This document shows positions 34,601 to 50,300 of a stretch of 64,000 nucleotides of DNA, in pieces. The notes under the pieces are model-generated. The model was not told the origin of the DNA. It saw only the letters and a list, made by a program, of their open reading frames with translations, and made no database searches. Positions within the stretch are counted from its first letter, which is position 1, and each line of letters begins with the position of its first letter. The stretch is from Periplaneta americana (taxonomy: Eukaryota; Arthropoda; Insecta; Blattodea; Blattidae): the NCBI RefSeq assembly GCF_040183065.1, contig NC_091130.1, positions 25,453,859 through 25,517,858 on the forward strand. The letters are read 5' to 3'. The translations under genes and the position numbers were made by a program.

Positions 34601-37600
34601 TACTATCTGTGGAATTTCCCCAGAATATTATTCCAAAACTCATTACCGAGTGGAAGTATGCAAAGTATATTGTTTTTAAGGTATTGATATTTACTATCTT
34701 TAGCATAGATCTAATAGCAAAACAAGCTGAATTTAGTTTGGGGGTAATTTCTTTAATATGATTTTTCCAATTTAACACATTATCGATTTTTAAGCCAAGA
34801 AATTTGGTTGTTGTTTCTAATAGGGATCTATTATTAATTATTGCGCTAGAAATTTGCGATGTTGAATTTGGACAAGATTTAAATTGAATTATGTTAGTTT
34901 TGTTACAATTTAATACTAATTTATTGACTGAGAACCAGTCACATATTTTGAAGAGAATTTCCTCTGTTGAAGATTGGAATGTGTTGGAGTTATTGGCTGT
35001 AATTACTATACTTGTGTCATCTGCAAGTGATTTCTTTCACCGAATTCAGCACCCAAAAATTAGATACATCCACCCATTTTCACACCAGATACACCAAAAA
35101 AAAGTTTAAATTTGTCGACTTGTGTTATTAATGCTAATTCGGATCTAATTAAATGTCATTTCGGTTATATATTCTTCTTCTCACATACGTTTTTTTCTTC
35201 AGAACCCCATAAAAACGTATAAAGAAGTTTTATTGTATTACTTACATTAACAACTGCTGTCAGATAATGCAATGATGTCTTCTAAATCTGTGTCAGCTAA
35301 AATCTCCAATTTTCAAAGGTTTCCCTCATTTGTGGGTCCCCCCGCCCCGTTCCACTCCTCCAGGGCTGCTTTTGCCATGCTGTTCTCTTGGAAATGTTAG
35401 AGCACGATAAGAAATGGTGTAATCATTTATTCTGACTTGAGTAGACTAAACACCTTGTTAAGCTGCAGTGACATATGGAAAGGTACCACAGGGCACAGAT
35501 TGCATCTACCAGAGTCGACATTCATCAAAGCAGGATTGAATTGTGTTATACAACTGTCTATACTCCGAAATACAGTGAAACCTCTCATTTACGGACACTG
35601 AAGGGACATAACAATCTGTCCGCATCTGGGAGGTGTCCTTTATTGGGAGGGAGGCTCCCCAATCTAACAGTAAATTTATAATATGCATTATGTATGCCTT
35701 CACACTTTAAATTAAATGATTTACTGTAGTTTAATTATAAATACAGTCTATAGTGCTACAGTAAATTCTTTGCAACTCTGAACTATTGTAGATAAGACCG
35801 ATAGAGGAAAATACAGTACTGTGCCATGCAATTGCATTCTAGGTCTACAGTTATGCAGTACTGTAATTTACAGTTTTCAACTTAACCTTTACGTTCAGGC
35901 GCCATGTCTCTCGAAACAGAACAACTGATTGAAGTGAAGAGAATAATCCTACTAACCCTATCATGTGTCAAATACAATTTCCCGATCGCGGAAACCTTCG
36001 ACCTATCAGACAGCTTAAATTTTATGACTGTTTATCCACCCACTTCCAGCTAACAAGGGGTAGCCGGCTGGGCTAGTGGTAGCCTACGAGACTCTTATTG
36101 TCTTCTTTCATGTTAAGGAATTTCTGTACAGTTCTCAAATCTAAATTTTCCATTTTTGCAACACATTAGGTTTTGAAATCCAAGTTCTGACCGCAGTCAG
36201 GAGGTAAAGCAAGCTTTAGGACTGTGAAACAGCTGTCCGTGTCCGTGTCTGAGAGTGTCCGTAAACGAGAGTTAAATTTATCATTATTTCTATATTATAT
36301 CAGTTGGGACATAAAAATTTGTCCGTATATGAGGAGTGTCCGTATCTTGGTGGTGTTCATAAGGAGAGGTTTCACTGTAATGCCTATTAGAAACGTATTT
36401 TAAAACATTAATTCCATTTCCTGATACTCCTTTCTGTAATGTTATATATTTTGAAGTAAAATATATTTTAATGTGGAAACTGACATGAAAATAGGTGTGT
36501 ATTTGAACGAAAACAATATCATATTATGGAACTATGTTTTCTCATGGCACATTATCAAGTTGTTCACTGAAATCCTTCTACCAATATTTTGCATTTGTTC
36601 ACATCAGGATTATAAATACAGTTAACATGTATGGATGGATAGTATTTAAAAACATATGCATACACACGATTGAAACAAAAAGCAAAATAACACTCTCGGA
36701 ATAACACAACAGAAAAACACAATCACACTGAAACTCCCTGGCTAAGTTATCCTAAGTCAGTTGCTCTTTGCTATAGCACATGGAGATGGTAATGATATTC
36801 GCCTGCAAAGATACTATCCTGACTCTAATGAAGGAGTTAATTACCTCAGTGAGAGTAAGTATTGCAGTATACAAAACTTACCGACGTGCTAACAATTTCA
36901 GGTCTGTGAGGATGCCATGACACATCACGTACACATGCTCTGTGTCCACTCAGTGCAGAATGAACTCTCCCCGTGAGCACATCATAAACTGGAAACAAAA
37001 GTTACTTTAAGTTAAATTGAATATTATCTCCTTCATTTGGAAATAATATTAATAGTTTATTTTAATCACCTGTAACTTTCAAGAGTGTCCCTCGAACTAC
37101 ACATCTACAGCATGATTACAAAAGAATACCCCAACTTTGAAAGACTATATTTACAATAACAACCTGGGTTCACCGTTCTCTTCAATAATTACATAGTAAA
37201 GTTTAATTTTGATTACAATAACTTCAAAAAAGTTTGATTTTCATTTCACAAATATTCAATGTGACCATCACGAGAAACCCAAACAATAACAACTCTATAA
37301 TTAAACTCATCCCACACTCTTTGTAGCATGTCCGGCATTACTGTTAGGATGGTTGCAGATTTTCGCATTTTTAGTTCAATATTAGCTTCCCATACACTGG
37401 TCACAGAAAAACTACACGACATGGTGTGCGGTGAGTTCCAAGACAACTTCCTCCTGAACAACTAGGGAGTTTGCTATGTAGAGTTCAAAAGGAAGTTCGA
37501 GGAGGAATGTGAGGGGTTTCTTTCAAAGATAATAACTGGAGATGAGACTTGGCTGCATTATTTTTATCACAAGAGTACAAGATATCTCTATCATTACCAA

Positions 37601-40600
37601 CACTAAAGAAAGCCAAAGTGGTGACATTTGCAGGAAAGATCAAGGCCATCCAAATTTTTTATATTCAAGGAATAGTGTATCAGCATGTTGTACCAACACA
37701 CGCAACTAGAATAATACTACAAAAGTATACTGAAGATTTTGTACATCTTGATTACACAACTTTTAATACTATATCACTTCGGAAAACATATTTGTGTCTT
37801 TCACGTGTTAAATTTTATTACCTTGTTAACATGTTAAAAGGCACCAAGACCAGCAACAGTCAGTTCTGAAGATAGCCAATAGCAGGCCGAAACATGTTAA
37901 CAAGGTAATAAAATTTAACACGTGAAAGACACAAATACGTTTTCTGAAGATTTTGAATGATGATGTCACGCAAAAATGACTACATCTCAATGCAAGATGA
38001 ATGGATGCTGCACCAAGATAAGGCATGGTCCCACAACATTAATAAAGTTACGGAATATCTCACTAAATAAACGTGAATGTACCCTATCATTCTCAATACA
38101 TTCCAGGCTTGGAAACATTTCATTTTTTTCTGTTTTCGAAGTTCAAGAAACACCTTCGTGGAATGCACTTTCAGAATTCAGAAATAATAGTGATGACTGT
38201 GGAGGAGATTCTGAAGGACATATCAAAGAAGGGTTTCTGGCACATCTTTGAAGATTGGTATAAGCTCTGGAACAAGTGCATTATAACTAATGAGGACTGC
38301 TTCGAGGCAGGTGAGCACTAAAACCCATTTCGGCAAGCATTACTTTCTATAAAGACTGCACATTTTAATGCCTTTCTTGGACAAGAAAATTCATCTTATA
38401 ATAATCATCATTCATGGAAAAATCAAATGTTTCGAATAAATATTTTTACATTATGCAAAAATAAGGGAAAAAAATGCTCAAAGAGAAGAATAATACAGGA
38501 GCCAAGAGACTGTTAAAAATTAGGGGTAAATACGGGAGGGTTGGCAACCCTAGTTAAAGCCCTCTCTACAGACTGTTCCTGTAATTTGTCTTGAAAGCAT
38601 GAATAATGCCTAAATCCAAAGGCTGCAATTTGCTTGTACAGTTGGCTGGCAAAAATTCCAACTGAATATTTCTTAGGTTTAAGGTTTGAGGATGGGCAGG
38701 GCACTGATCAGTATTACCGTTGGCTGTAAATGTGCAATGTTGACGACACTGAAACTCATGATCAAAGCACATCTGTTAGATTACAAATACGCCATTTAAC
38801 TTCCTAACATTTGAGACGCCATTTTGTGCACTCACAGCAATGTAAATTGCGGGAAATTTGAAATTACGTTAACACAAATGCGAGGTATATATAACATTAT
38901 GAACATATGAAAATTTATGGGATCCAAAAATTGATGGTGTAAATGGCGGGGAAAATGTAAATAGCCAGAACGTAAAAGTGGGATTCTACTGTATGTCAGT
39001 ACAGTGAAAACATAAAAAATCTGAAAGTTAGAATTTATAAAACAGTTATATTACCAGTTGTTCTTTATGGATGTGAAACCTGGACTCTCACTTTGAGAGA
39101 GAAACATAGATTAAGGGTGTTTGAGAATAAGGTGCTTAGGAAAATATTTGCGGCTAAGAGGGATGAAGTTACAGGAGAATGGAGAAAGTTACACAATGCA
39201 GAACTGCACGCATTATATTCTTCACCTGACATAATTAGGAATATTAAATCTAGATATTTGAGATGGGCAGGGCATATAGCACGTATGGGCAAATCCAGAA
39301 ATGCATATAGTGTGTTAGTTGGGAGGCCGGAGGGAAAAAGGCCTTTGGGGAGGCCGAGACATAGACGGGAAGATAATATTAAAATGGATTTGAGGGAGGT
39401 GGGATATGATGATAGAGACTGGATTAATCTTGCTCAGGATAGGGACAAATGGCGGGCTTATGTGAGGACAGCAATGAGCCTCTGGGTTCCTTAAAAGGCA
39501 GTAAGTAGTAAGTAAGTATCTATTTGTATAAGAAATCTATCATCCATAATATCACGAGGTGCCATGTACTTTCCCAATATACACTCCACAGAGTACTATA
39601 CTTACTGACTATTCTCCCTGCTGCACACCCTGTGTATATGTACCGCTGGCCCGTTGTGAACTCTGGTGAGAAATGACATCTTACGAGAGTCTGGAGTACT
39701 GAGTGACCCCGATATGTCATCACAGATGTATCACCCTCTAAATTCTTCTTAGGGTTGCATACTGTAGGAACCAAAAAACATATGAACTCAATATAAATGT
39801 CACGAAATCACATTTATATAAAATATGGGACACAGCAATACAATACCAACTCACATTTCTTAGGCACTTTCTGCCATCGATAATCCCAAGTTTGATCTGA
39901 TACTGCTTTTCGGGTATTGTTTTCGCCAGTTCTACCTGAAAAGACTCGTACATCCCATAATTTAATACTCTGATCTTTACAATTTGAAATAAGGTGTCGA
40001 CCATCTCCACGAGGGTCAATATATGTTATTCCATCCATGTGACCAGCCAGAATACCAACCGGTTTCGGGTGTGATTCGCTCAGAGTTCTTCTATCCCACA
40101 CCTGAAACCATACAGCATAAAATCAGTTCACCTTCAGTAACAGACAAAGTAAAAGACAAAATCAGACATGTTTATTTGCCTCGAAAATAATAGAGTGGAT
40201 TCTCTGTAGTAGTTCTTAATCCAGCTGTGCACAGAACTTAGGTCAGAATTTTTCAGAAAATTACATCAAAATAGAAATTGTGGTAAGTAAAAGCTTTTAT
40301 CAATCTTCTTAATGTATCCAGCTGTTTGCTGACAACATAAAGTCCACTATAGTCCACTGTAGTCTATTCAGTTGTTGTTTTTCACGAGAAATGGGGGGTA
40401 TTTTGATCGGTGTTCATTATATACTGTTTTCGCTGTAAGAAAAATAATGTAAACATAAGCACGATGCTGTCATATCCATGATTGGCTCCCAGTCGAAACA
40501 CTCACATTACGCAGGAGAATATAGTTCGTATTTGGAAACCATAATCTTATATTATGTGAAAATAAAAAATTGAATTCTAGTTGTTAAATACGATGAAACA

Positions 40601-43600
40601 TATAACCTCGCTCATATGTATAACGCTATGTAAAAGAAACGCTACTTTTATATTTTGTTGTGTGCTATGAACGCGGATGAATACCAACAGTAATACCGAG
40701 GTAGTCTGTTCCTGTAACAAGCTGGCATCACTTGAGCTCGTAGTTGTTCATGTAAGCACGTGGTACTGAAGTATGGCTTCTGCATCCTCGGTGTGTGTGG
40801 TTATTAATCATAAGTGTGGAAACCCTCTCAAAAGCGGACAAAAACAAAATAGTCTTAAGTGTATATATTAAGTTAAGTGAGTTTTAATTACAGTAATTAT
40901 AAAAGTAAATGTTTCCTAAGCAAATGAATGCATAGTAGTGAGGTTAGATCTACTTGATGGGTAACGGGAAATGTTTAACATGGAACAGGATGTACAACAG
41001 TAGGCGGGAACATGTACTGAGAATCTATGGCGCCAAACAGTGGCCAATGAAGCCTCACTTCAGTCACGTGCTATTGTTTATATTAGGATTTTTCTTACAG
41101 CGAAAAGATTATAGATGACTGTTGCTAGTAGCCAGAGTTGGGGTGTAGTCAATATATACTGCAGGGCTGTGTCTTCTGCAACTGGTACTGATGATTTTAA
41201 TTTACTTCTTTTGTGGTTTATGGATGGACAGTAGAGAAGAATGTGTTCCAGATCTTCATCATGATTATTACACCACAGACAAGTAGGATTATCAGAAATG
41301 TGAAATCGGTGTAGGTACAATTGAGTGACAATGTGACCTGTTCTGGCTCTTGTTAAAAATGTTTCAACATGTCTGGCCAAGTTTTTGTACATTTCCAGGT
41401 CATTTGGTTTCTTTTGTACAGACTGTAAAATTTTTCCTTTGTCAGAAGAGAGCCAATTGTTGATCCATAGGTTTGTAAAATGAGACTTTACTGAAGCAAA
41501 AGCATTTGATAGAGATATCACTTGAAGAGGTCTTGGTTGCAAATATGTTGCCTGTTTTGCAATATTATCGACTTTCTCGTTTCCAGGTATACCACAAGCT
41601 TTTATAAGTTCCCACATTAGGCTACTAAAAAATAAACGCAACTGAAACTGTATATCTGCAGTAAATCTACACTATTTATGGTGAAAGACTCCATTTGAAA
41701 TCTCCTGTTAAGCACTTCAACTTTTAAAGGCTTGGTGCATAAAACTTATACATAAATTTGTAAAAAATGTCAGATGAATTTTTTATAATGCTTTTCCAAT
41801 GGATAAAATGTAGTATGTGAACTATAAACATACATACCTTGCACAAACCATCGTCACCACCACTGTACAGTATCTGTGAAGTGCTGTCAGCAAAAGCAAC
41901 TGTATTTACATCGTCATCATGTCCCTCTATCTGAGAAAGAAAAGAAATGACACATTATTGCACATATTATGTGTGTTGTTCCCTGAGGTTTAGTACCGCC
42001 TCGAGACAATATGGTAAACGATTTTGGATATTGATCAGTCATGAAATATGGTTTAGAAAGAATCATTTTCACTTATTTAATTCTATTGTACTTGGCTATT
42101 GAGATAATTAGCTGGCTCATACAGTATCCAGCGACAGTCGAGGCACCAGGAAGTCTGAACTTAATACCCTTTGAGATAAGTTACGTAAGCTGCCCTGCCA
42201 TGAGAATGTACATGTGAACATGACAGGGGAAGTATCTTTTCCTTTGTATGGATGCGTGTGATTGCAAGTGACATCAGGAAGCGTCATGCAAATCTAATTG
42301 AAGACAAGAAAGATGTATTGTTGGTGGATTTCATGGAACAAGGCAATCAATTAACCTTGCATTCATATTTTCACTCACCAGTACATTTATTTAATAATGC
42401 TTTCGTATATTCAATCAAGTGTACTAACTCTCTTGTACATTCACTCGTAAACTCACTCACTCACACACCAAGTCAATTGTACATTAATTCATTAATATGT
42501 ACACTCACTCATACACCTAGTCAACTGTACACTCACTCACTCACTCACTCGTTCACCTACTATATTGCAAACTAACTCACTTATACACTCAGTCAATTAT
42601 ACATTCACTAACAATTGTACACTCATTCATCCACAGTTAATTGTACTTACTCTCATATATTCACTAACTCAATCGTACACTCATTCATCCATCCAGTCAT
42701 TGTACACTCACCCATACTCTCACTCAATCACTCACTCGTCCATGCAGTCAATTGTACACTCATCCATACATTCACTCGCTCAATCGTACACTTAGTTAAT
42801 TGTACAGTTAATTGGTAAGATCGAGTCAAACCTAAGTTACTGGCATTCTTACCACGCCATGAGGTTGCCCCGTGATGGACAGCACATTGGCTTTTCCCTA
42901 AGTCGTTTCCTATAAGCATGTCATAGGTTATAATGCGTGGATTTGCTTTGTTAATTATTTGCACTAAGCCGAGACAACTCTGTTGGCACTTTGGATTGTC
43001 AATCTCAGTGAGTTGCCTAAACTGTATTGAGGAAGACGTATTTTCAACCAGTTACACAATACAGCAACGCATTTTCCTCATTACAAAATCTCTAGCAGAG
43101 AAGTCGTACAAGTTGTGTTTATATTTTGGACATTTCTTAGTACCAAAGACAGAACCTGTTTCTCGCCACTGATTTAATAATTTAACACACTGTTTCAAAC
43201 CACTTGATTATCCGACACAATTTATTTATTCTGAATTCCAAGTACTAAAAATTGAGCAAATATATAAACATACATTACTAACTTATTTTCACAAAAATCG
43301 AATGAATTTTATAACTGAAAAACATATACATAACACCAGAAGAAATGTCCCAACTCTTTTGGCAGAACCTAAATGCCACACTACAGCTGGATTAAGACAT
43401 AGTAGGAATTATGGACCAAGACTATACAATTCAGTATTGAAAAATAATCCAGACCTAAGCAATTTACACATTCTTAAGTTTAAAAATAAAGTGAAAATGT
43501 TTGTATGATATTTGATAAATTTTATTATAATTTTTTTAAATGTTACTAGCATTATATGGTACTAATTTTTATTGTATTTATCTGATGCATGCACCCTATA

Positions 43601-44178
43601 AGATAAAACATTGTAATAAATATAAATAGATCATTTTCTTAATTAATAACAGTGTATATCTCCAATAAATGATTTTCTTAGCATCGCCACAGATACACTT
43701 GATTGTACTTGTCTCTATATCTTGTCACTAGAAAGTTCTTGAAATTTATATTTTCCCCGCCATTCATAAAATATTTTGATATGATACCTCTTGCACAAAA
43801 GGAGAGATCTATAACTGAAACTCGATTAATATATTTCAGTATTATTTGTATTCATCCTGGTAATAATGAACAGTTTGACTCGTAGACATTTTGTTTTTCA
43901 GCATTAACTTCCCATGATTTTACGAGAAGATTCGAAGAGAACGGCAGTTACGTAGACTTTCGGCTCCCCCTACTACCATTAATGCACAACACAATGTCAA
44001 TACGGCGGTTGCTGTCGTCTGCTATACAACGAACTTTTCTGTTGATTTTCGAGTTCGGCATTTTTTTCCGGTTATTATATGCTTATTTAAGTTGTGTTAA
44101 CTCTCGCTAGTGGTTTTATATTTTATTTTATCCGTCTTAGTATTTATTTTATTATTGTAAATATTTTTGTTTTATCAC

Positions 44179-44237
<59 letters not shown>

Positions 44238-44284
44238 AATTATTTTGTATTACAATCTTTGTATCATTTCTGTCACGATTATTC

Positions 44285-44331
<47 letters not shown>

Positions 44332-47300
44332 TTATTGTTACTATTATTTATATCATCAGCATTATTATTTGAACCCTGTAAAATTTATGTAGACTACTGG
44401 ACTGTACCCGAGCACGAGCATATGCTCATTTCAGGTATCTATTCATATGTATTCAATTCAAATGTAAATTGTAAATAAATTTGAATTTGAATTTGAATCA
44501 ATGATTGTGTAAGACAAAACGTTTCATAACCACTTGTTCTTGTAGTACTATCTATGGTTGAAAATACGTCTTTTTCAATACAGAAAACAACTCACCAACA
44601 GAGACCGACAATGCAAAATGCCCGCAGAATTGTGTCGCCAGCTTAGAGTAAACAATTAATTAACAAGGCAACCCATGCACTGTGTCCTGCACTGGAAAAC
44701 CAGGAAAATCCAATGTATTGCTCGTCAAAAAGCAATTTTGTGGTGTGGTAAGAATGCCGATAACTTAGGTTTGAATACCTCTGAATTAAACAATGAACGA
44801 CAGTAGACATGACAATAGTCCAACACTATGATAACCAAAGCTCCACTGTAAATGTTACCTACCCTCAAAGCTCTTTGGTTGCATTCCCTATCATAGACAT
44901 ACAAAAAGCCATCATTGGCACCACCGAGTATCTCTCTTCCATCTGATGAAAATACTAGTGAAAATATGCAGAACCGTCTTTCTTCAGGACAAAGTGGAAG
45001 AGCATCTTGATTCTCAGAGTCTCCATACAGTCGAACAAGATGAACTAGAAAGAACCAACAATGTTACTAAGCATTTGCACACTTCGCCTAGCGTCTATGT
45101 GAAGTTAATATTTATGGAAATTATACTATACATTAATATTATTTCTGACACTTATGTGAGCTACTACAAGAAGCATGTTCATAATGATGCAAGCAAGGAT
45201 ATGAACAATCTTATTCTAGGCCAGGCATGTCAATTGATGCCCACAGGAGCAAGCGTGCGCTTTAGAGCCCAGGAGAGCCTGAGCGCTTTACTGCAGAAAG
45301 GAAAGAGACAGACGAAAGAGGTGATATATGCCGCTTGGTCGAGCTATATTCAGGGATGGCCAGCACTGATTCAATAGATAAAGGGAAGAGAACTTATTAA
45401 AACTGTATCCATGTTAATTTTTAGATTTGCCTGAGAAGTATAATTGCATTATAAGAATGTAAGTTTTAATTTTAATGCTCATTTTTCACAAGTTTGATTT
45501 TTTTATTCAAAAGAAATATTTTCTCAACTTTTCGTATAGAAAAGTGAAATTTTGAGGTATAGGCCTATTTATTTAGTAGCCTTACAGAATGTTTTCGTAA
45601 ATCTAATATATCGATATACCTATTACTGAAGATAGTGTATTGAAAATTCTGAAAATATTCGCATGGAAATTGTTTGTAAGAAAATGAATTAACAAAGCAA
45701 CTACTGTTACATCATAAGCAAAAGATACGTGTCCATGTGTTGTAAAAATGTCAGCTCTATAGCTTCAGCAGATTTCGAGAACATAATTTAACATTCTGAT
45801 GATAGGAAGTTGCTCACAAATATCACCTTAAAAGCATAATGCGATAAGAGTTTTGTTATGTAATATTAGTTACACTTAAAAAGGATACAGTACCTAGGTA
45901 ACTTTGCTTTGTACTGTAATATTGTTTTTATTAGTTTATTGATTACTTTTGTAAGGCTAAAGATACCATCAATATAAAGTCCAACTTATCATGTCATACT
46001 CAATCTCTTTCTTTGGAATATCACTTTCTTTATGAATGATGTGTTTCATCCACTTAATACAGTATAATATTATACTACTATGGAATTTAAGTGAATATTC
46101 CTTCTTAACTCTCTATTATGTTATTAAGATTTAAAACACAAGTCCAATATTAAGAAATCAGTGTTAGTACTTTTGTTTTACAGACAATATAGATAATATT
46201 AAACAGAAAGAAGCCATATAAAAATAACGACATAAAATTTCACGTTCCGTTTGAAGTTTGTGCACCACTGTTTTCTTAATCCAACAGGTTGCTTATTCAT
46301 ATACACAACCCTTCCTCTTTCCATACTTAGCGCTTGCTGCCCGCGCACGACGTCAAGGTCAGAAAAATGCGCTTGCTTTGACATCACTATAGGCTGTGAA
46401 GTTGGAGTCAGGAGCTAATTTTTAGAGAGAAAGTAGGCTCATGAAGAGAGCCAAAGGAAGAGGGGGGGGGGGGGAACAACGATAAATGTAACAAAAACGA
46501 AATAAAAATGAAAACAACAAAAAAGAGAGAAAAGAGGAGAAAAAGATAAAAAAATAAAAGGTAGCAAGGAACAAAGAGCAAAAGAAAGAGAGAAAATATT
46601 AATCACAGGAAAAAGAAAAAAGTACACAGAGAACTATACTACGTTCCACAATGCCTGACAGGCGACATAAACATTGCTGGCAGAGGAAGGGAAAAATATA
46701 TTTTATTGCTATTTAACCAATGACAGATGTCACATTCCAGACTTACAGTATCTTGAAGTTGGGTGGTCTGAAGGTCCTACCTCCCCCCAAATTCAAGATA
46801 AGCCTGAAATGTGACCTCTGCCATTTGTTGAATAGCAATTATCCTTCTCTCTTCCTCTGTCGGCAATGTTTACGTCGCCTGTCAGGCATTGTGGAACAAA
46901 GTACAGTAAAACCTCGATAAAACGCGCCCGCTTATTACGCTATCCTGTGTAATACGCTTTTTTTGTCCGGTCCCTGCACATTTCATACATAACGCCTTTA
47001 TATTTATTTTAGTAGGTTATTTTACGATGCTTTATCAACATCTTAGGTTATTTAGCGTCTGAATGAGATGAAGGTGATAATGCCGGTGAAATGAGTCTGG
47101 GGACCAACACCGAAAGTTACCCAGCATTTGCTCATATTGGGTTGAGGGAAAACCCCGGAAAAAACTCAACCAGGTAACTTGCCCCGACCGGGAATCGAAC
47201 CCGGGCCACCTGGTTTCGCGGCTAGACGCCCTAACCGTTACTCCACAGGTGTGGACACGCCTTTATAAAATACCCCGTTTGTTGCGCTCAAGTCCCGCAT

Positions 47301-50300
47301 AATACGCTGTTTTTGTGGAATATTTTCGATGTCATTTTCAGCAATGTACTGTAACAGCAATGAAACATCTTGGTCACTGAACTCACTGGTGCCATTAACC
47401 TGAAAAGTACTGGTATTCGACCCTTTACCTGCGCATTTAAACCTTCATACTTCATACCTTAGTATACCCCACCCTCTTGTTAAGCTCTCTTACTCGACTC
47501 CTTATCTGTGTGGTTAAAGCCTACATACAGTTACAAACCTCACCCTCTTGCTAACCCTCTGTCTCAAACAACATTCCTCACACAGTCGTAATAAAATTCT
47601 GGAAATTTTTGCTGGGCAGTTTGTTGTCCTTTAGTGTATTGAAGTGTCTGTGAGTGTGATTACAATGAGTGTTAAACGAAAAGTGCTTTCTGTATCGAAA
47701 AATTGGAAATCTTACGAAAGTACGATGAGAACAGTACTCTTACTCAGAAACAACTCTCTGATGCATTAGGAATCCCATCATCGACATTAAGAACGATAAT
47801 AAAAAATCGCGACTCAATCACTACAGCTGCGACGTCAGGAGGATGTAATTGCAGAAACTGAAGTGTGGTAAACATGAGGACTTGGAGAACACGCACACGG
47901 CAAACAACTATAAATGACTTTTTTTCGAAAGAATTAAGTACAGTACATATTGTAAAATGTCTTTGACGTACAGTACAGTAATTACATAATGGAGTAATAC
48001 TGTATTACCTTTCATGAATCATGTATTTCAATAAAGAAAAATGCTAATATATACTGTATATAAGTCAAAATTAGTATACTACCTAACACGCGGTCCCGGT
48101 TAATACGCGGTTTACACCCGGTCCCTTGAACAGCGTCTTATCGGGGTTTCACTGTATACAGGAATGGAAAAACTGAAAAGAAACCATAAAGAGACAGAAA
48201 GAAACGAAAGGGAGGAGTAAAGAACGAAAGAAAGAAAGAAATAAATAAAGAAAAGAAAACAACAAGACAGTTTATACTCACGGCATTCTGACCAGCTGGA
48301 GTAAACAATATAACTTCCATCAGGGCTGAAAGCTGTATCTAGCACACTCCATCCCACATCCCGGGCCTGAATTGTCTTCAATAGTACAAATTTATCTTCA
48401 GCCGTCATATACAATCTCAAGTTCCGATCTGAAGGAAAAAACACATGAGTGTGTGTTTCTTTAGTATACAATTCGATTCAGTTTTTAATTCGTAAAAAAT
48501 AATCCCTCACAACCCCACTGGAGTTGCTTTGAATATTTAGCATCAAGGGTCTCAAACATAAAGCACATTCAAACCTTCAAGAATATTTCTGTAACATAAT
48601 ATTCACATTCTTTCTGCTGCTTACACAAACTGAAAGAGCAATCTTGATAAAGCAAAATATCACGCACAGTACTGCATCTGAGTTCACGGAAAGATAATTA
48701 TCCACATGCATGATTTTGGAGTTAGGTTAATGGCAATATTTGGATCTACGCATATTTGAGAGAAATTCTTTTCACATATGAACATAACGAAATCTTCTAT
48801 AAGGTCAAACATAAGCAACAGAAACTTGAATTCTGCTCTGCGACTTCAGAAATCAAATTTTATCTCAAGAATCGCGATAATAACTCACAGCAAATGTTAA
48901 ACTGCTTTTTGTAATAATAATACTGTGTAAATTATTACAATTAAAAAGTTAATTTTATAAAAGCAATTGATTAATAATTTATTTAATGCAGAAATTGTTG
49001 TCAAAAAGTTTTACATTTATACAGAGGGTCGTACTGAAAGTCATGAGCAACCCATTACTATAATTCCAATTTCAACAATGTAACAAAACAAATGATCATA
49101 ATCTACAGACTTTACACTATGTATTGACATATTATGACGTCATTAGCTTCTAACACGTGATAACAGGCAATGTTTGCAAAATGGTCGACAACGACTGTGT
49201 GCTGTCATTGAATTCCTTATTAAAGAGAAAAAAATCTTCTGCTGAAATTCACCTCAGGCTTCAGCATGCATACAGAGATGTGTGCATGGGCGTCAGCAGT
49301 GTTAGGAATGGGTGAAACATTTCTAAGACGGGAACAAGAGCATCCAAGATGAGCCTCGTAGCGGTCGTCCTCAAACTGCCTTCACAGAACGCAACAAGGA
49401 AAGAGTTGATGAGTTCTGGGATGCATTCTTGTTGAATTTCCTGAACCTGGAGAGATACTTTTGAAGCTCCATTGTGCATTGCGCGAGAAACAACATGAAA
49501 AGAAGATACTCCTGCAACATGATAATGCGCAGCATCACATTGCTCCTGTCACCATGGAGAAAATCAGGACAGTTTGGTGGGAAACTCTTCCGCATCCTCC
49601 CTACAGTCCCGACTTGGCACCCTCCGACTACCATATTTTCAGTTCTAAAGGAACAGCTGCGAGGCCAACCCTACATCAATGTCTTCAGGAAACTGGAGCG
49701 GACTTCTACCACAAGGAAATTTACGAACTTACAGAATGGTGGAAAAAATGTGTGCAAAGAAATGGAAGCTATGTTGAAAAGTGATAGAAAAGTCTGTAGA
49801 TTAAAGTGATACACCTGGTTTGTCTAAAAAATAACAATTAATATTTATAATAATGGATTGCTCACGACTTTTAGTATGACCCTCATATTATTGTATATTC
49901 TATTGCAGCAACTGAGACATTTAATTCATTTACTTTCCTTCAGTGGTTTAGTTTGAACGTTCTACTGTGTTATGTTGTTATGATTAAAATTACAATTTAA
50001 AATCTGTGACCAGGAGGAAAAAGGTCTTAAGTCAGTTTTTTGTGAAAATGAAATTTTTATATATTCTGAAAGCAGAAACAATTCTCTACAATCTGGTAAA
50101 ACGGCTAAAGTCAAATGAGACTCCTGACTGGATTTATAGAGCATTACCAAATGTCCTAAGTACTTTTTCAATCGAGCACACACAGAATAAAGGACTTAAG
50201 TATATTTAATACTTTATTCCTTACAAACCATCACATGTTTACTTTCCATGCTTCCCTATTAAAAAGGTCTAACTTGTATTTTAGCCATTTTAGCACATAC

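Noticed and set aside
42252-42818. Overlapping frames rich in His/Ser/Thr
   Set aside because: They come from ACTCACTCA simple repeats in a DCAF11 intron.
44094-44478. Leucine- and isoleucine-rich membrane-like ORFs
   Set aside because: They translate (ATT)n microsatellites.
44946-45377. 143-codon plus-strand ORF
   Set aside because: It runs antisense across the DCAF11 exon at 44863-45044 and into a MITE-like patch; no family resemblance.
45784-45815. CTGATGA as a further hammerhead core
   Set aside because: No GAAA box with pairing stems follows.
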